Origin: Flavobacteriales bacterium UBA2306
Lineage (GTDB): Bacteria; Bacteroidota; Bacteroidia; Flavobacteriales; Weeksellaceae
DNA: 64,000 nucleotides
Assembly: GCA_002345565.1 (NCBI GenBank)
Contig: DDVS01000004.1
Span: 248,001-312,000 of the forward strand
Direction of reading: 5' to 3'
In this document: in pieces, positions 26,168 through 35,573 of the stretch
Position numbering within the stretch: position 1 is the stretch's first letter
Layout of the letters: each line of letters starts with the position of its first letter
Notes under the pieces: model-generated
Seen by the model: only the letters and a program-made list of their open reading frames with translations
Database searches by the model: none
Told to the model about the DNA's origin: nothing
Program-made: the position numbers and the translations under genes

Positions 26168-26869
26168 ATGTTAGAAATTCTTTATCAAGACGACTATCTT
26201 ATTGCCATCAACAAACCGAGTGGACTTTTGGTTCACAAGTCAAAATATGCCGGCCCAGCAGACGAATATGCGGTAGAGAAATTGACGAATCAAATTGGAA
26301 AAAAAGTTCATCTTGTGCATCGTCTTGACCGAAAAACTTCAGGTGTATTATTGTTTGCTTTCGATAAAGAAACACTTAAATTATTGAGTGACCAGTTTAT
26401 GAATCGCGAAGTGGAGAAAAAATATCTGGCGATTCTGCGTGGTTGGACAAAAGAGGAAGAAACAATTGATTACGATTTGACCAATGAAAATGAAATTGTC
26501 CAAAACGCCATCACCTATTATCGTCGCCTGCAAATTTCGGAAATCGATTTGCCATTTCTAAAACATCCAACCTCTCGTTATTCTTTTGTAGAAGCGATTC
26601 CCGAAACAGGTAGATTTCATCAGTTAAGAAAACATTTCAAACATATTTTACATCCTATTTTAGGTTGCAGAAAACACGGTTGCAACAAGCAAAATAAATT
26701 GTGGCTCAATGCTTTTAATGTCACGGCAATGCCTTTACATTCTCATCAACTTAATTTTAAACATCCTATTACAAGACAAAATATTTCCATCAATGCGAGT
26801 TTGAATGTGAATCCTGATTTTTTACAAATAGGAAATATATTAGGTTTTGATTTTGAAGGATATCTTTAG
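26168..26869 (+). CDS. truC: tRNA pseudouridine(65) synthase TruC-like
   Basis: A 233-residue RluA-family pseudouridine synthase. The catalytic Asp is in VHRLDRKTSGVLL (about D54). NKPSGLLVHKS near residue 16 and the C-terminal GRFHQLRKHFKHILHPILG are typical, and the last segment best fits TruC, which modifies U65 of tRNA. The S4 domain of RluA itself is absent, as in TruC. A perfect -7 box ends 4 bp before the ATG, so the mRNA may be leaderless. The substrate assignment is by similarity only; another RluA-type target is possible. Confidence 0.88.
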   Translation: MLEILYQDDYLIAINKPSGLLVHKSKYAGPADEYAVEKLTNQIGKKVHLVHRLDRKTSGVLLFAFDKETLKLLSDQFMNREVEKKYLAILRGWTKEEETIDYDLTNENEIVQNAITYYRRLQISEIDLPFLKHPTSRYSFVEAIPETGRFHQLRKHFKHILHPILGCRKHGCNKQNKLWLNAFNVTAMPLHSHQLNFKHPITRQNISINASLNVNPDFLQIGNILGFDFEGYL

Positions 26870-26875
26870 TTTCTT

Positions 26876-27361
26876 TTAGAAATTATAGCTCATTGCGATA
26901 CCATTGCCTATACTTTCAATTTTTAAATAAGGTTGAAATGCTACAGTTTCTCCATTTTCTATGCTGATCGCTTTTTTTGCATTTTTATCTGCTGCGAGAG
27001 CGAAAGGAATTCCAATTCCTATCAATCCAGCACCGGTAGCGATGAATCCCCAGCCCTTGGATTCGGATTTAAAGGTTTGTTTTACACCATTCACATAGAC
27101 TGTTTTCTCACCTCCTGCCAATAGTCTTCCAATCCCGAAACCCAGAGAAAAACCGCCTGAATAAGCAAAAATTTCACCCACTGTTTTGTTGGTTCTGGCT
27201 TTTTTGAAATAATCTCTTGCTTCTGTTTTTGTAAAAACGTCCTCATATTTGGATAATTTATACTTAACACCGTCTTTTATAAGTTTATTTTTCTCATAGC
27301 TCACTTGTGCAAAAGAAATTTGACTTAAAAGGATGCTTACAAATAAAATTAAGTTTTTCAT
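26876..27361 (-). CDS. Secreted protein of unknown function with glycine-rich membrane segments
   Basis: A 161-residue protein started at 27361, where the signal peptide MKNLILFVSILLSQISFAQ begins; a longer frame adds eight residues. After the signal there is a charged helical part (FTKTEARDYFKKARTNKTVG), then two Gly-rich hydrophobic stretches (IFAYSGGFSLGFGIGRLL and WGFIATGAGLIGIGIPFAL). This layout is seen in several small flavobacterial envelope proteins, but I do not recognise a named family. It converges with truC, leaving only 6 bp between stops. Confidence 0.8.
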   Translation of the reverse strand: MKNLILFVSILLSQISFAQVSYEKNKLIKDGVKYKLSKYEDVFTKTEARDYFKKARTNKTVGEIFAYSGGFSLGFGIGRLLAGGEKTVYVNGVKQTFKSESKGWGFIATGAGLIGIGIPFALAADKNAKKAISIENGETVAFQPYLKIESIGNGIAMSYNF

Positions 27362-27455
27362 AGAGATTTTTAAAAATTTAATCAAAAATAGAATTAATTC
27401 TGAATAATAAGAATAGATTTGATATTAATCATAAAAAATAAACTTCTTAAAAATG

Positions 27456-27492
27456 GACTGCCCCAAAAAGTATTTTTCTTTCTGGGGCAGTC
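27456..27492 (-). terminator. Strong hairpin downstream of htpG
   Basis: Ten-bp perfect stem GACTGCCCCA/TGGGGCAGTC with a 17-nt loop. On the minus strand it is followed by a T-containing tail (CATTTTTAAG), so it is likely the htpG terminator. Confidence 0.75.
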
Positions 27493-27525
27493 TAAATTTG
27501 AGAAGCTTTTAAATCAATCTAAGTT

Positions 27526-29415
27526 TTACTTCAAACTCTCAAAACTACGCTTGATAAAATCCGTCAGCTCTTTTCCTTTCAAAAGATTCTGAGATAATTT
27601 CGCCAAATCCAAAGCCTGATTAATCATTGCTTTTTTCTCATCGTCATTATCTTTCTTCAATAATTCTCCAGCAAAATCTGAGTTAGCATTCACAACAAGA
27701 TTGTACATCTCAGGGAAACCGCCCATTGCGAACATTCCGCCACCGCCAGTTGCCTGCATATCTTTCATTCTTCTGAAAAATTCTGGCTGAGTCAACGTAA
27801 ACGGTGCATCTGTAGAATCCAAATCTTCTAATTGAACAGTGAACTTTGTATCATTAATAGATTCCTCGATTTCTTTCTTCAATGTTTCTTTATCCGAATC
27901 ATTTAGTTTAGAAATCTTTGGCTCATCTTTTTTGATTAAGTTATTGATGTGGTCTGCATCAACTCTCGCAAAAGAAACATTCTCTTTAGAACCTTCCAAT
28001 TTTTGGATTAGATGCGGAACAATCGGAGAATCCAACAACAGAACTTCATAACCCTTTTCTTTCGCAGATTCTATATAGCTGTGCTGCTCGTCAGCATTAT
28101 TAGCATAAAGAATTACAGTTTTTCCGTCTTTGTCGGTTTGATTTGGTTTGATTTTTTCAATCAATTCATTCCAAAGATAATAGTTGTTATCTGTCGTTGG
28201 ATAAAGCGCAAACTTGTCAGATTTTTCATAGAATTTATCTTCCGAAATCATTCCATACTCGATAACGATTTTGATGTCATTCCATTTCTGATTATAATCT
28301 TCGCGGTTTTCATTGATGAGCGAAACCATTTTGTCTGCCACTTTTTTCGTGATGTAAGAAGAGATTTTCTTCACAGCGCCGTCAGCTTGCAAATAAGAAC
28401 GGGAAACGTTCAACGGAATATCGGGAGAATCAATCACACCTCTTAACAACATCAAGAAATCAGGAACAATTCCTTTCACCTCATCTGTCACAAATACTTG
28501 ATTTTGATACAGTTGAATTTTATCTTTCTCGATATTAAGGTTATTCCCTAATTTAGGAAAGAACAAAACTCCTGTCAGATTAAATGGATAATCTACATTC
28601 AAATGTATGTGAAACAAAGGCTCTTCAAACTGCATCGGATACAATTCTCTGTAGAAATTGTTGTAATCTTCGTCTTTCAGTTCAGATGGCGATTTTGTCC
28701 AAGCCGGATTGGTGTTGTTGATGATGTTATCAACCTCAACAGTTTCAGGTTTTGCATCTTCAGCAGAACCTTCCGGTAAAGGCAAAGTCTCAGTTTTTGT
28801 CCCAAATTTTATCGGAACCTGATTGAATTTATTATATTTTGTCAACAATTCGCGGATTTTAGATTCCTCCAAAAACTCAGTTGAATCTTCTGCGATATGA
28901 AGGACGATTTCCGTTCCTCTGTCTGTTTTTTCAGCTTCTTCAAGCGTGTATTCCGGACTTCCGTCGCAAATCCAACGCACGGCTTTACTATCTTCTTTGT
29001 AAGATTTAGTCAAGATTTCAACTTTCTCCGCCACCATAAAAGCCGAATAAAATCCAAGACCAAAATGTCCGATAATTCCAGCATCTTTCGCCGAATCCTT
29101 ATATTTTTCAAGAAATTCCTCAGCACCGGAAAAAGCAACTTGGTTGATATATTTTTCAACTTCTTCGCCTGTCATCCCAATTCCTTGGTCTTTGATAGTA
29201 AGGGTTTTCGCATCTTTATCAATTTTCACCTCAATGATTGGATTTCCGTAATCAACCTTCGCTTCACCGATTGTTGTCAAATGTTTCAATTTCGTCGTCG
29301 CATCTGTCGCATTAGAAATCAACTCACGAAGAAAAATCTCGTGATCGCTGTAAAGAAACTTTTTGATGAGCGGAAAAATATTTTCCACCGACACATTAAT
29401 ACTTCCTGTTGCCAT
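27526..29415 (-). CDS. htpG: Chaperone protein HtpG (Hsp90)
   Basis: A 629-residue cytosolic Hsp90. The GHKL ATPase domain fills the N-terminus: LRELISNATDA with the catalytic Glu and Mg-binding Asn, DQGIGMTGEEV, and IIGHFGLGFYSAFMVA. The middle domain includes GVLFFPK and NVSRSYLQ, and a C-terminal dimerisation domain follows. Length matches bacterial HtpG. No charged linker or C-terminal EEVD is present, as expected for bacteria. The 567-bp upstream region is full of dispersed repeats and no heat-shock operator was recognised. Confidence 0.97.
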   Translation of the reverse strand: MATGSINVSVENIFPLIKKFLYSDHEIFLRELISNATDATTKLKHLTTIGEAKVDYGNPIIEVKIDKDAKTLTIKDQGIGMTGEEVEKYINQVAFSGAEEFLEKYKDSAKDAGIIGHFGLGFYSAFMVAEKVEILTKSYKEDSKAVRWICDGSPEYTLEEAEKTDRGTEIVLHIAEDSTEFLEESKIRELLTKYNKFNQVPIKFGTKTETLPLPEGSAEDAKPETVEVDNIINNTNPAWTKSPSELKDEDYNNFYRELYPMQFEEPLFHIHLNVDYPFNLTGVLFFPKLGNNLNIEKDKIQLYQNQVFVTDEVKGIVPDFLMLLRGVIDSPDIPLNVSRSYLQADGAVKKISSYITKKVADKMVSLINENREDYNQKWNDIKIVIEYGMISEDKFYEKSDKFALYPTTDNNYYLWNELIEKIKPNQTDKDGKTVILYANNADEQHSYIESAKEKGYEVLLLDSPIVPHLIQKLEGSKENVSFARVDADHINNLIKKDEPKISKLNDSDKETLKKEIEESINDTKFTVQLEDLDSTDAPFTLTQPEFFRRMKDMQATGGGGMFAMGGFPEMYNLVVNANSDFAGELLKKDNDDEKKAMINQALDLAKLSQNLLKGKELTDFIKRSFESLK

Positions 29416-29489
29416 ATTATATTATTTTTTGTTTTAAAATTAATTAGGGCGACTGCCAAAACCCAAAGCTTTCCCCAAGCTATTTTGTC

Positions 29490-29590
29490 ACCGGGCTATC
29501 CGTTGCAATCTTTTGTTTTTTAGAATATTTGTCATTCCGAATGAAACGAAACCCCCAAAAGCAAAAGGATTTACACTACTATCCCTGTCG
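29490..29590. repeat. Dispersed REP-like palindrome, copy 3
   Basis: Opens with CCGGGCTATCCGTTGCAATC and closes with AAAAGGATTTACACTACTATCC. It is a diverged copy of the repeats at 6532-6617 and 25479-25574. The inner part differs from both. Confidence 0.75.
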
Positions 29591-29982
29591 CAGGTTTTGA
29601 CATCCAAACACCTTTTCTCAAAAAAAAGACCATCCAAAAATTAATGACAAATTGTCGCTTAGTCAAAACCACAAAGACACAAAGTTTTTTTACAAAGAAC
29701 ACAAGTTACTACAGAATATAATTTTTAATCTTTGTGTTCATTGCTAAGTTTTACGCCTTTGCGAACCTTAAAAATATTTTCAATATTGGAAAAAAAATTT
29801 TGCGTGCTTTGCGTTCAAAAATTGAAAAAGTTTCTCACAAAAAATAATATAATTTGACAAAGTCAAATCTTTGTGCCTTAAAACATAGAATCATATAAAA
29901 CTCTTTTGTGCCTTTGCGTTAAAATCCAATTTAGTCATTTATTAAAATTTCTTATATTTAATTTCAGAAGATAAAAGGAAAA
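29591..29982. repeat. Gene-free stretch with degenerate CACAAAG-type repeats
   Basis: Upstream of the mutase gene lie several short related words: ACCACAAAGACACAAAG (29668-29684), TTTGTGTTCATTGCTAAG, ACGCCTTTGCGAACC, CTTTGTGCCTT (about 29868) and TTTTGTGCCTTTGCGTT (about 29904). They look like decayed, overlapping copies of the dispersed family seen intact at 63646-63717. No open frame, RNA or riboswitch was recognised. Confidence 0.5.
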
Positions 29983-32109
29983 ATGCGCCACAAAATAAAA
30001 ACCCAAAACCCTGATTTTAAGAATATTAAATTCAATTCTAATTCAGAAAATTATATTTTTGAAAAAGACGGTTTAGAGTTAAAATCAAAATACAATGCAG
30101 AAGATGTAAAAAACGAAAGCATAAAAAATGGTTCTGCAGGAATTGCACCTTTTCTTCGTGGTCCTTATTCTACGATGTATGTTCAAAAACCTTGGACCAT
30201 TCGTCAATACGCAGGTTTTTCTACGGCAGAGGAATCCAATGCATTTTACAGACGAAATTTGCAGGCCGGACAAAAAGGACTTTCCGTAGCTTTTGATTTG
30301 GCAACGCACAGAGGTTACGATTCAGACCACGCAAGAGTCGTCGGCGACGTTGGAAAAGCAGGTGTTGCGATTGATTCTGTAGAGGATATGAAGATTTTGT
30401 TTGACCAAATTCCATTAGACGAAATCTCAGTTTCAATGACAATGAACGGCGCAGTTTTACCGATTTTATCTTTTTACATTGTCTCTGCAGAAGAACAAGG
30501 TGTTTCTCAGGATAAATTATCTGGAACAATCCAGAATGACATTCTGAAAGAATTTATGGTCCGGAATACTTATATCTATCCGCCAACGCCATCAATGAAA
30601 ATCATTGCCGATATTTTCGAATACACTTCCAAAAATATTCCGAAATTCAACTCGATTTCGATTTCCGGGTATCATATGCAGGAAGCTGGAGCAACGCCGG
30701 TTTTGGAAATGGCTTATACTTTAGCCGACGGTCTAGAATATGTAAGAACCGGAATCAAAGCCGGAATGAACGTCGATGATTTTGCTCCAAGATTATCCTT
30801 TTTCTGGGCTATTGGAATGAATCACTTTATGGAAATCGCCAAAATGCGCGCTGCACGTTATATTTGGGCCAATCTACTGACACAATTCAATCCTCAGAAT
30901 CAAAAATCATTAGCCTTAAGAACACATTCCCAAACATCCGGATGGAGTCTGACAGAGCAGGAACCGTTCAATAATATTACAAGAACTGCTATTGAAGCGT
31001 TGTCATCAGCTTTAGGTGGAACACAATCTTTGCACACGAATGCTTTGGACGAAGCGATTGCTCTACCAACAGATTATTCTGCAAAAATTGCCAGAAATAC
31101 CCAAATCATTCTTCAGCAAGAAAGCGGAATCTGCGATGTTGTTGACCCAATGGGCGGAAGTCATTTAGTCGAATCACTAACACAGCAAATGATTGACGAA
31201 GCAATGAAATACATAGATGAGGTTGAAAAAGAAGGCGGAATGACAAAAGCCATCGAAGCAGGAATCCCAAAAATGAGAATAGAGGAAGCTGCTGCAAGAA
31301 AACAAGCCAAAGTCGATAGCGGAGAAGAATTCATCATCGGTGTTAATTCCTTCAGATCCAATCTTAAACAAACTGACATCGACATCCTCGACATCGATAA
31401 CACAGAAGTCCGCAGAAAACAAATCGAAAGATTAGAAAAAATAAAAGCAGAACGAAAGACCGAGGCGGTCAGCCAAATTTTAAATGAAATTAGAAGTTGT
31501 GCTAATACAGGCCAAGGAAATCTTCTAGAATTGTGCATAGAAGCGGCAAGAAGAAGAGTAACTTTGGGCGAAATGAGTGATGCGATGGAGGAAAGCTTCG
31601 GACGTTACAAAGCCAATATCAGAACCATATCAGGAGTGTACGCTATGAATGCAGGAAAAAACGAATACTTTGAAAAAGCAGCTTCTCTAAGCCAAAAATT
31701 TGAAGATGCAGAGGGAAGACGACCAAGAATTATGGTGGCAAAAATGGGCCAAGATGGTCACGACCGAGGCGCAAAAGTCGTTGCTACGGCTTTCGCAGAT
31801 ATGGGATTTGATGTAGATGTAGCGCCATTGTTCCAAACGCCGGAAGAAGTGGCAAAACAGGCCGTGGAAAATGATATTCATATTTTAGGCGTTTCTTCTT
31901 TGGCTGCCGGTCACAAAACACTCGTTCCACAAGTTGTGGAAGAGTTGAAGAAACTCGGAGCAGACGATATCACTATTGTTGTTGGTGGCGTTATTCCGCA
32001 ACAGGATTATGATTTTTTATATTCTAATGGTGCAGATTTTATCTTCGGTCCCGGAACCAATTTACCGAAATGCGCGGTGGAGATTTTGGAGGGATTTTTA
32101 GAGAATTAA
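29983..32109 (+). CDS. scpA: Methylmalonyl-CoA mutase, large (catalytic) subunit
   Basis: A 708-residue adenosylcobalamin enzyme converting succinyl-CoA and methylmalonyl-CoA. Residues about 40-550 form the substrate barrel (RQYAGFSTAEESNAFYR and GLSVAFDLATHRGYDSDH near the start). The C-terminal cobalamin domain has the base-off motif MGQDGHDRGAKV (DxHxxG) near residue 590 and VGGVIPQQD. A weak AAAAGGA ribosome site precedes the ATG. The chaperone gene meaB lies 400 bp downstream on the same strand with a haem lipoprotein gene between on the other strand. No small subunit (mutA) is adjacent; it may be elsewhere or the enzyme may be a homodimer like E. coli ScpA. Confidence 0.95.
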   Translation: MRHKIKTQNPDFKNIKFNSNSENYIFEKDGLELKSKYNAEDVKNESIKNGSAGIAPFLRGPYSTMYVQKPWTIRQYAGFSTAEESNAFYRRNLQAGQKGLSVAFDLATHRGYDSDHARVVGDVGKAGVAIDSVEDMKILFDQIPLDEISVSMTMNGAVLPILSFYIVSAEEQGVSQDKLSGTIQNDILKEFMVRNTYIYPPTPSMKIIADIFEYTSKNIPKFNSISISGYHMQEAGATPVLEMAYTLADGLEYVRTGIKAGMNVDDFAPRLSFFWAIGMNHFMEIAKMRAARYIWANLLTQFNPQNQKSLALRTHSQTSGWSLTEQEPFNNITRTAIEALSSALGGTQSLHTNALDEAIALPTDYSAKIARNTQIILQQESGICDVVDPMGGSHLVESLTQQMIDEAMKYIDEVEKEGGMTKAIEAGIPKMRIEEAAARKQAKVDSGEEFIIGVNSFRSNLKQTDIDILDIDNTEVRRKQIERLEKIKAERKTEAVSQILNEIRSCANTGQGNLLELCIEAARRRVTLGEMSDAMEESFGRYKANIRTISGVYAMNAGKNEYFEKAASLSQKFEDAEGRRPRIMVAKMGQDGHDRGAKVVATAFADMGFDVDVAPLFQTPEEVAKQAVENDIHILGVSSLAAGHKTLVPQVVEELKKLGADDITIVVGGVIPQQDYDFLYSNGADFIFGPGTNLPKCAVEILEGFLEN

Positions 32110-32112
32110 TTA

Positions 32113-32421
32113 TTATTTCTTCGCATTAGCATTCACGTAAGCCAAAACCCAATTGGTTTCTTCCGCCGTCAATTTTGCTTTTGGCGCCATTGCTGCCATA
32201 ATCGGCTTCCAATCGGCAACGGTGTACTCTGAAGGTGTTGGTAAGCCGTGACATCTCCCGCAACGTAGGCTGTACAAATCTTCACCTTTTTTAAGAATCT
32301 CTTCATTAGAAAGATTGGCAATTTTAGAATTGGTTTCGGCGGTTGGAGATATTGTTTGTTGTGTCTTACAAGAATAAACGATTACGCCCACAAGACACAA
32401 ACTGTATATGTATTTTTTCAT
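32113..32421 (-). CDS. Small c-type cytochrome-like lipoprotein
   Basis: A 102-residue protein started at 32421, where the signal MKKYIYSLCLVGVIVYSC begins; the longer frame adds eight residues. The lipobox VYSC with Cys18 predicts membrane anchoring. One haem c site, CGRCH, is at residues 54-58, and MAAMAPKAKLTAEETNWVLAYV near the end contains candidate axial Met residues and the C-terminal helix of a class I cytochrome. It would act in periplasmic electron transfer; no partner oxidoreductase is next to it. It sits on the opposite strand between the mutase gene and meaB, so it is not part of that pathway by operon. Confidence 0.87.
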   Translation of the reverse strand: MKKYIYSLCLVGVIVYSCKTQQTISPTAETNSKIANLSNEEILKKGEDLYSLRCGRCHGLPTPSEYTVADWKPIMAAMAPKAKLTAEETNWVLAYVNANAKK

Positions 32422-32509
32422 TATTTTTGAATTTGATTTGATCAAAACTAATCAATTTGGTTGCAGATAAAATTAGCCAACCGTAATTTGTAATTATTCC
32501 AAATTCCCA

Positions 32510-33496
32510 ATGACAAAACGACTCAGCTTGCAGGATTATATCGATGGAATCCAATCTTCGGACAAAAGGATTTTGGGAAAAGCGATTACGCTTGTCGAAA
32601 GTAAAAAGCCTGAGCACAGAGAAATTGCAGACCAATTACTGAAAGAAATCTTACCATTTACTGGAAAATCTATTCGAATTGGAATTACGGGAGTTCCGGG
32701 TGCGGGAAAATCAACTTTTATAGAAAGCTTTGGAAAGTTTGCGATTCAACATGGAAAAAAAGTAGCTGTTTTGGCAATTGATCCAAGTTCGTCCATCAAC
32801 AAAGGAAGTATTCTTGGCGATAAAACCCGGATGGAAGAACTCGCTAAAGACCCAAATGCGTTTATAAGACCAAGTCCAAGTTCCGGATTTTTGGGAGGGA
32901 TTGCAAATACCACTTTTGAAAGTCTTTTGATTTGTGAAGCTGGAGGTTATGATTACATATTAATAGAAACTGTTGGCGTTGGTCAAAGTGAAACATTAGT
33001 GAATGACATTACCGATGTTTTTCTTTTTCTGAAAGTCATCGGAACCGGCGACGAATTACAAGGAATCAAGCGAGGAATAATGGAAATGGCGGATCTAATT
33101 TTCATTAATAAAGTCAGTCCAGAGAATCTTTCTAACGCTAAAATGACAAAAACCGAATTGACAAGAGCATTGCAGTTTATCACACCAAAAGAGAAAAATT
33201 GGAAAATACCCGTGATTCTCGGTTCAGCTTTGGAGAAAAACGGATTGGATGAAACATTTAATAAAATTGAGGATTATATTTCGTTAAAAACCAAAAACGG
33301 GACTTTCATAGAAACCAGAAAAAATCAGGCACAGAAACGATTTGAATTTTGGGTCAAAGAATATATTCTTGAAAAGGCTAAAAATGACCATCTTTTGGAA
33401 AATTCTTTTCAGCAACATAAAAAAAATGCGTCAGAACTGTTGTCTAATCCAAGCTCCGAAGCGAGTGATTTTGTAAAAAAGCTGTTTGAAAATTAA
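32510..33496 (+). CDS. meaB: Methylmalonyl-CoA mutase-associated GTPase MeaB
   Basis: A 328-residue G3E GTPase that protects methylmalonyl-CoA mutase and gates its cofactor loading. The P-loop GVPGAGKS is at residues 61-68, the Mg-binding DPSSSINKGSILGDKTRM follows, ETVGVGQSE is the G3 region, and FINKVSPEN near residue 200 is an NKxD-like element. A C-terminal helical dimerisation arm ends the protein. Its placement near the mutase gene fits the known pairing. It converges end to end with a DUF4251 lipoprotein gene, with no bases between the two stops. Confidence 0.96.
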   Translation: MTKRLSLQDYIDGIQSSDKRILGKAITLVESKKPEHREIADQLLKEILPFTGKSIRIGITGVPGAGKSTFIESFGKFAIQHGKKVAVLAIDPSSSINKGSILGDKTRMEELAKDPNAFIRPSPSSGFLGGIANTTFESLLICEAGGYDYILIETVGVGQSETLVNDITDVFLFLKVIGTGDELQGIKRGIMEMADLIFINKVSPENLSNAKMTKTELTRALQFITPKEKNWKIPVILGSALEKNGLDETFNKIEDYISLKTKNGTFIETRKNQAQKRFEFWVKEYILEKAKNDHLLENSFQQHKKNASELLSNPSSEASDFVKKLFEN

Positions 33497-34009
33497 TTAT
33501 TTAGCTGCCGATATATTTCCGTCAAAGCTAATTGGCTGTCTGTTGTTGGATTGGACAGATAGAAAAGCACTTCCGTTTTTGAAAATCTCCAGATTAAAAA
33601 CATAATTCTCTCTTTGGTCATTGGTGCTAATTATAAATAGCGTATTTCCTTTTTTAGTTGTAGAAGGCTTTACCGTAAATTCCTTAGATTCAAATGTTAA
33701 ACCGCCTTTTGTGTCTCCAGGATTAACCGTAAAAGCTCTTCCGTAATAAGGCAAAGCCACGCTTAATAAATCTTTTTTGAGATTAAAGCCGTAACCCGGA
33801 TCTAGGTTTAATAATCTTGTAGAAGTAGCTCCAGGCATAGAATTCATCACATTAATTACGTCATAGTTCGTAGGAAAAGCTCTTGTAGCATTAAAATCAA
33901 ATTCTTTTTTTTCTACAACAGTGCTTAATGTTGTAGGGTCCAGATAAACTTGACTGCCACAACTTACAGTCATCAGTGCAAAGCATAAAATTAATATAAA
34001 AGATTTCAT
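33497..34009 (-). CDS. DUF4251 lipoprotein
   Basis: A 170-residue protein started at 34009, giving the signal MKSFILILCFALMTVSC with lipobox TVSC; a longer frame adds 12 residues. The mature part has the DUF4251 pattern: a charged segment (KKEFDFNATRAFPTNYDVIN), then beta strands with VALPYYGRAF and GGLTFESKEF, ending in NRQPISFDGNI. DUF4251 proteins are common in Bacteroidota envelopes; their role is unknown. It starts after a short gap from the glycosyltransferase gene on the same strand. Confidence 0.88.
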   Translation of the reverse strand: MKSFILILCFALMTVSCGSQVYLDPTTLSTVVEKKEFDFNATRAFPTNYDVINVMNSMPGATSTRLLNLDPGYGFNLKKDLLSVALPYYGRAFTVNPGDTKGGLTFESKEFTVKPSTTKKGNTLFIISTNDQRENYVFNLEIFKNGSAFLSVQSNNRQPISFDGNISAAK

Positions 34010-34076
34010 TTTAATTATTTTTAGAATTATAGAATCAAAGATCATACAAGCTTTAGATAAGTAAAATTATAAAAAG

Positions 34077-35183
34077 TTAATGCCGATGTTCCAGTTCTCT
34101 TTTACAGTCAGAGAATATTTTTAGAATTTTTTCTTCTTCATTTTCCCAACAGAGTTCGTCTGCGGCAACATTTAAGTTATGAAGATAGGCCGGTTTTCCT
34201 TTTTCAAGAACAATTTTTAGTTTCTCTGCAAGATGTTCCGGAGAATGATTTTCTATAATTTCGCCAACTTGAAAATTCCTGACAATACCAGACATCTCCG
34301 GAAAATCGGAAACAACAACGGGAACTCTGGATTGGATATAATCAGAAATTTTATTAGGTAAAGAATAGAAGTAGCTAAGTCCGTTATTTTCCTCGATACT
34401 GACTCCCACATCTGCTTTTGGGGTTATTTTCCTCAATTCATCTGGCCGAAGTTTTCCTAGAAATTTGACTTTATCTAGAACATTTTCGTTTTTTGCAATG
34501 GTTTTGAATTCTTTTTCCAAAGGCCCGCCTCCAGCAATCCAAAGCTCCGCCTGGTCTATCCATTTCATCGCCAAAATTGCTTTATCAATACCTCTAGAAT
34601 AATTGAGCCAGCCTTGATAAAGTATTATTTTTTTTGAGTTTTCTGGCGTTCCATCAAATTTTATTCTACGGGGCAGATTTCGTACGACAACTGGTCTCGT
34701 AATTTGGTATTCTTTTACAAACCAATTTGCATAAGAACTACTTGCAGTCATCATTTTCTTAATTTTTGGTACAAAAAAGCGCTCAATTTTTTTCCATACT
34801 TTCTTAACCCATCTTCCCTGGATAGTTGGCATTTCTGTAAAAATCTCGTGACTATCAAAAACCAAAGGAATTCCCAATTTTTTCGAGATTATATAATTGG
34901 GCATGATGGTTTCCAGATCATTAGCGAGTAAAATGGTATTATTATCTGCGTGTTTTTGGATTTCTTTGTAAAGTTTAGTCTGGAACTCCATATACGCAAA
35001 ACGAAGTTTTTTTGATTTTAAACCAATTCTGAAAAACGGATAAGGCCGTTCCAATTCCGGAGCGCCCAGCCAATTGTTACCAATAAGTATCGGCTGATAA
35101 CCATTATCATAAAGTGTTTTGCATACCTTTTCTACGCGCTGGTCTGTGTAAAGATTATTAAAAACACTTACGACAACCCGCAT
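34077..35183 (-). CDS. Glycosyltransferase, GT4-like
   Basis: A 368-residue GT-B-fold glycosyltransferase. The N-terminal Rossmann half begins MRVVVSVFNNLYTDQRVEKV and has LLANDLETIMPN and VFDSHEIFTE; the C-terminal half has the donor-binding run ILYQGWLNYSRGIDKAI, ELWIAGGGPLEKEF and GVSIEENNGLSYFYSLPNKISDYI, where the E-x7-E-type acidic pair of GT4 enzymes should lie. The acceptor and sugar are unknown; cell-surface polysaccharide or glycolipid is likely. It is 1 bp after a small membrane protein gene on the same strand, so the two are an operon. Confidence 0.9.
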   Translation of the reverse strand: MRVVVSVFNNLYTDQRVEKVCKTLYDNGYQPILIGNNWLGAPELERPYPFFRIGLKSKKLRFAYMEFQTKLYKEIQKHADNNTILLANDLETIMPNYIISKKLGIPLVFDSHEIFTEMPTIQGRWVKKVWKKIERFFVPKIKKMMTASSSYANWFVKEYQITRPVVVRNLPRRIKFDGTPENSKKIILYQGWLNYSRGIDKAILAMKWIDQAELWIAGGGPLEKEFKTIAKNENVLDKVKFLGKLRPDELRKITPKADVGVSIEENNGLSYFYSLPNKISDYIQSRVPVVVSDFPEMSGIVRNFQVGEIIENHSPEHLAEKLKIVLEKGKPAYLHNLNVAADELCWENEEEKILKIFSDCKRELEHRH

Positions 35184-35184
35184 G

Positions 35185-35400
35185 CTAATCTTTTTTTATA
35201 ATGTGATAAAGTTGGATAAATGCCAGCACAGCATTAGGAATAATGATGGGCCACAACATTCCACTGTAGATACCATACACCACAAAACATATACATCCCA
35301 GTAAATTGACCGTTCTAATGGTAGTGATTTTTTTCAATAAAAAACTGCCCACTACAAAAGCGGAAGCTAAATATCCTACATATTCTGCCCAATTGTTCAT
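35185..35400 (-). CDS. Small three-helix membrane protein (YgjV/CBU_0592-like)
   Basis: A 71-residue protein that is almost all membrane: helices near 6-24, 28-48 and 50-66 separated by short polar turns (KKITTIRTVN). The pattern LLGCICFVVYGIYSGMLWPIIIPNA resembles the YgjV/CBU_0592 family of small inner-membrane proteins of unknown function. It is the first gene of a two-gene unit with the glycosyltransferase gene and diverges from clpC. Confidence 0.75.
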   Translation of the reverse strand: MNNWAEYVGYLASAFVVGSFLLKKITTIRTVNLLGCICFVVYGIYSGMLWPIIIPNAVLAFIQLYHIIKKD

Positions 35401-35573
35401 TATCTATTTTTTGAGGATTACAAACCTAAACATTTTTGAGGGGATAAAAAAATCTGGTCATAAAGTCCGTTTTTTTCTCTTGGCAATCTATTTGCAAACA
35501 AAAATTTAAATTTTACAATTAATTATTGTAGAATTTATCATAAAAAACATAACTTAGTGTATAATTTTTAATT

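Noticed and set aside
28897..29523. A long plus-strand frame opposite htpG
   Set aside because: It is antisense to a conserved Hsp90 and its codon pattern is just the complement of that gene.
29591..29982. Cobalamin riboswitch before the mutase gene
   Set aside because: No B12-box-like core was seen; the stretch consists of decayed CACAAAG-type repeats.
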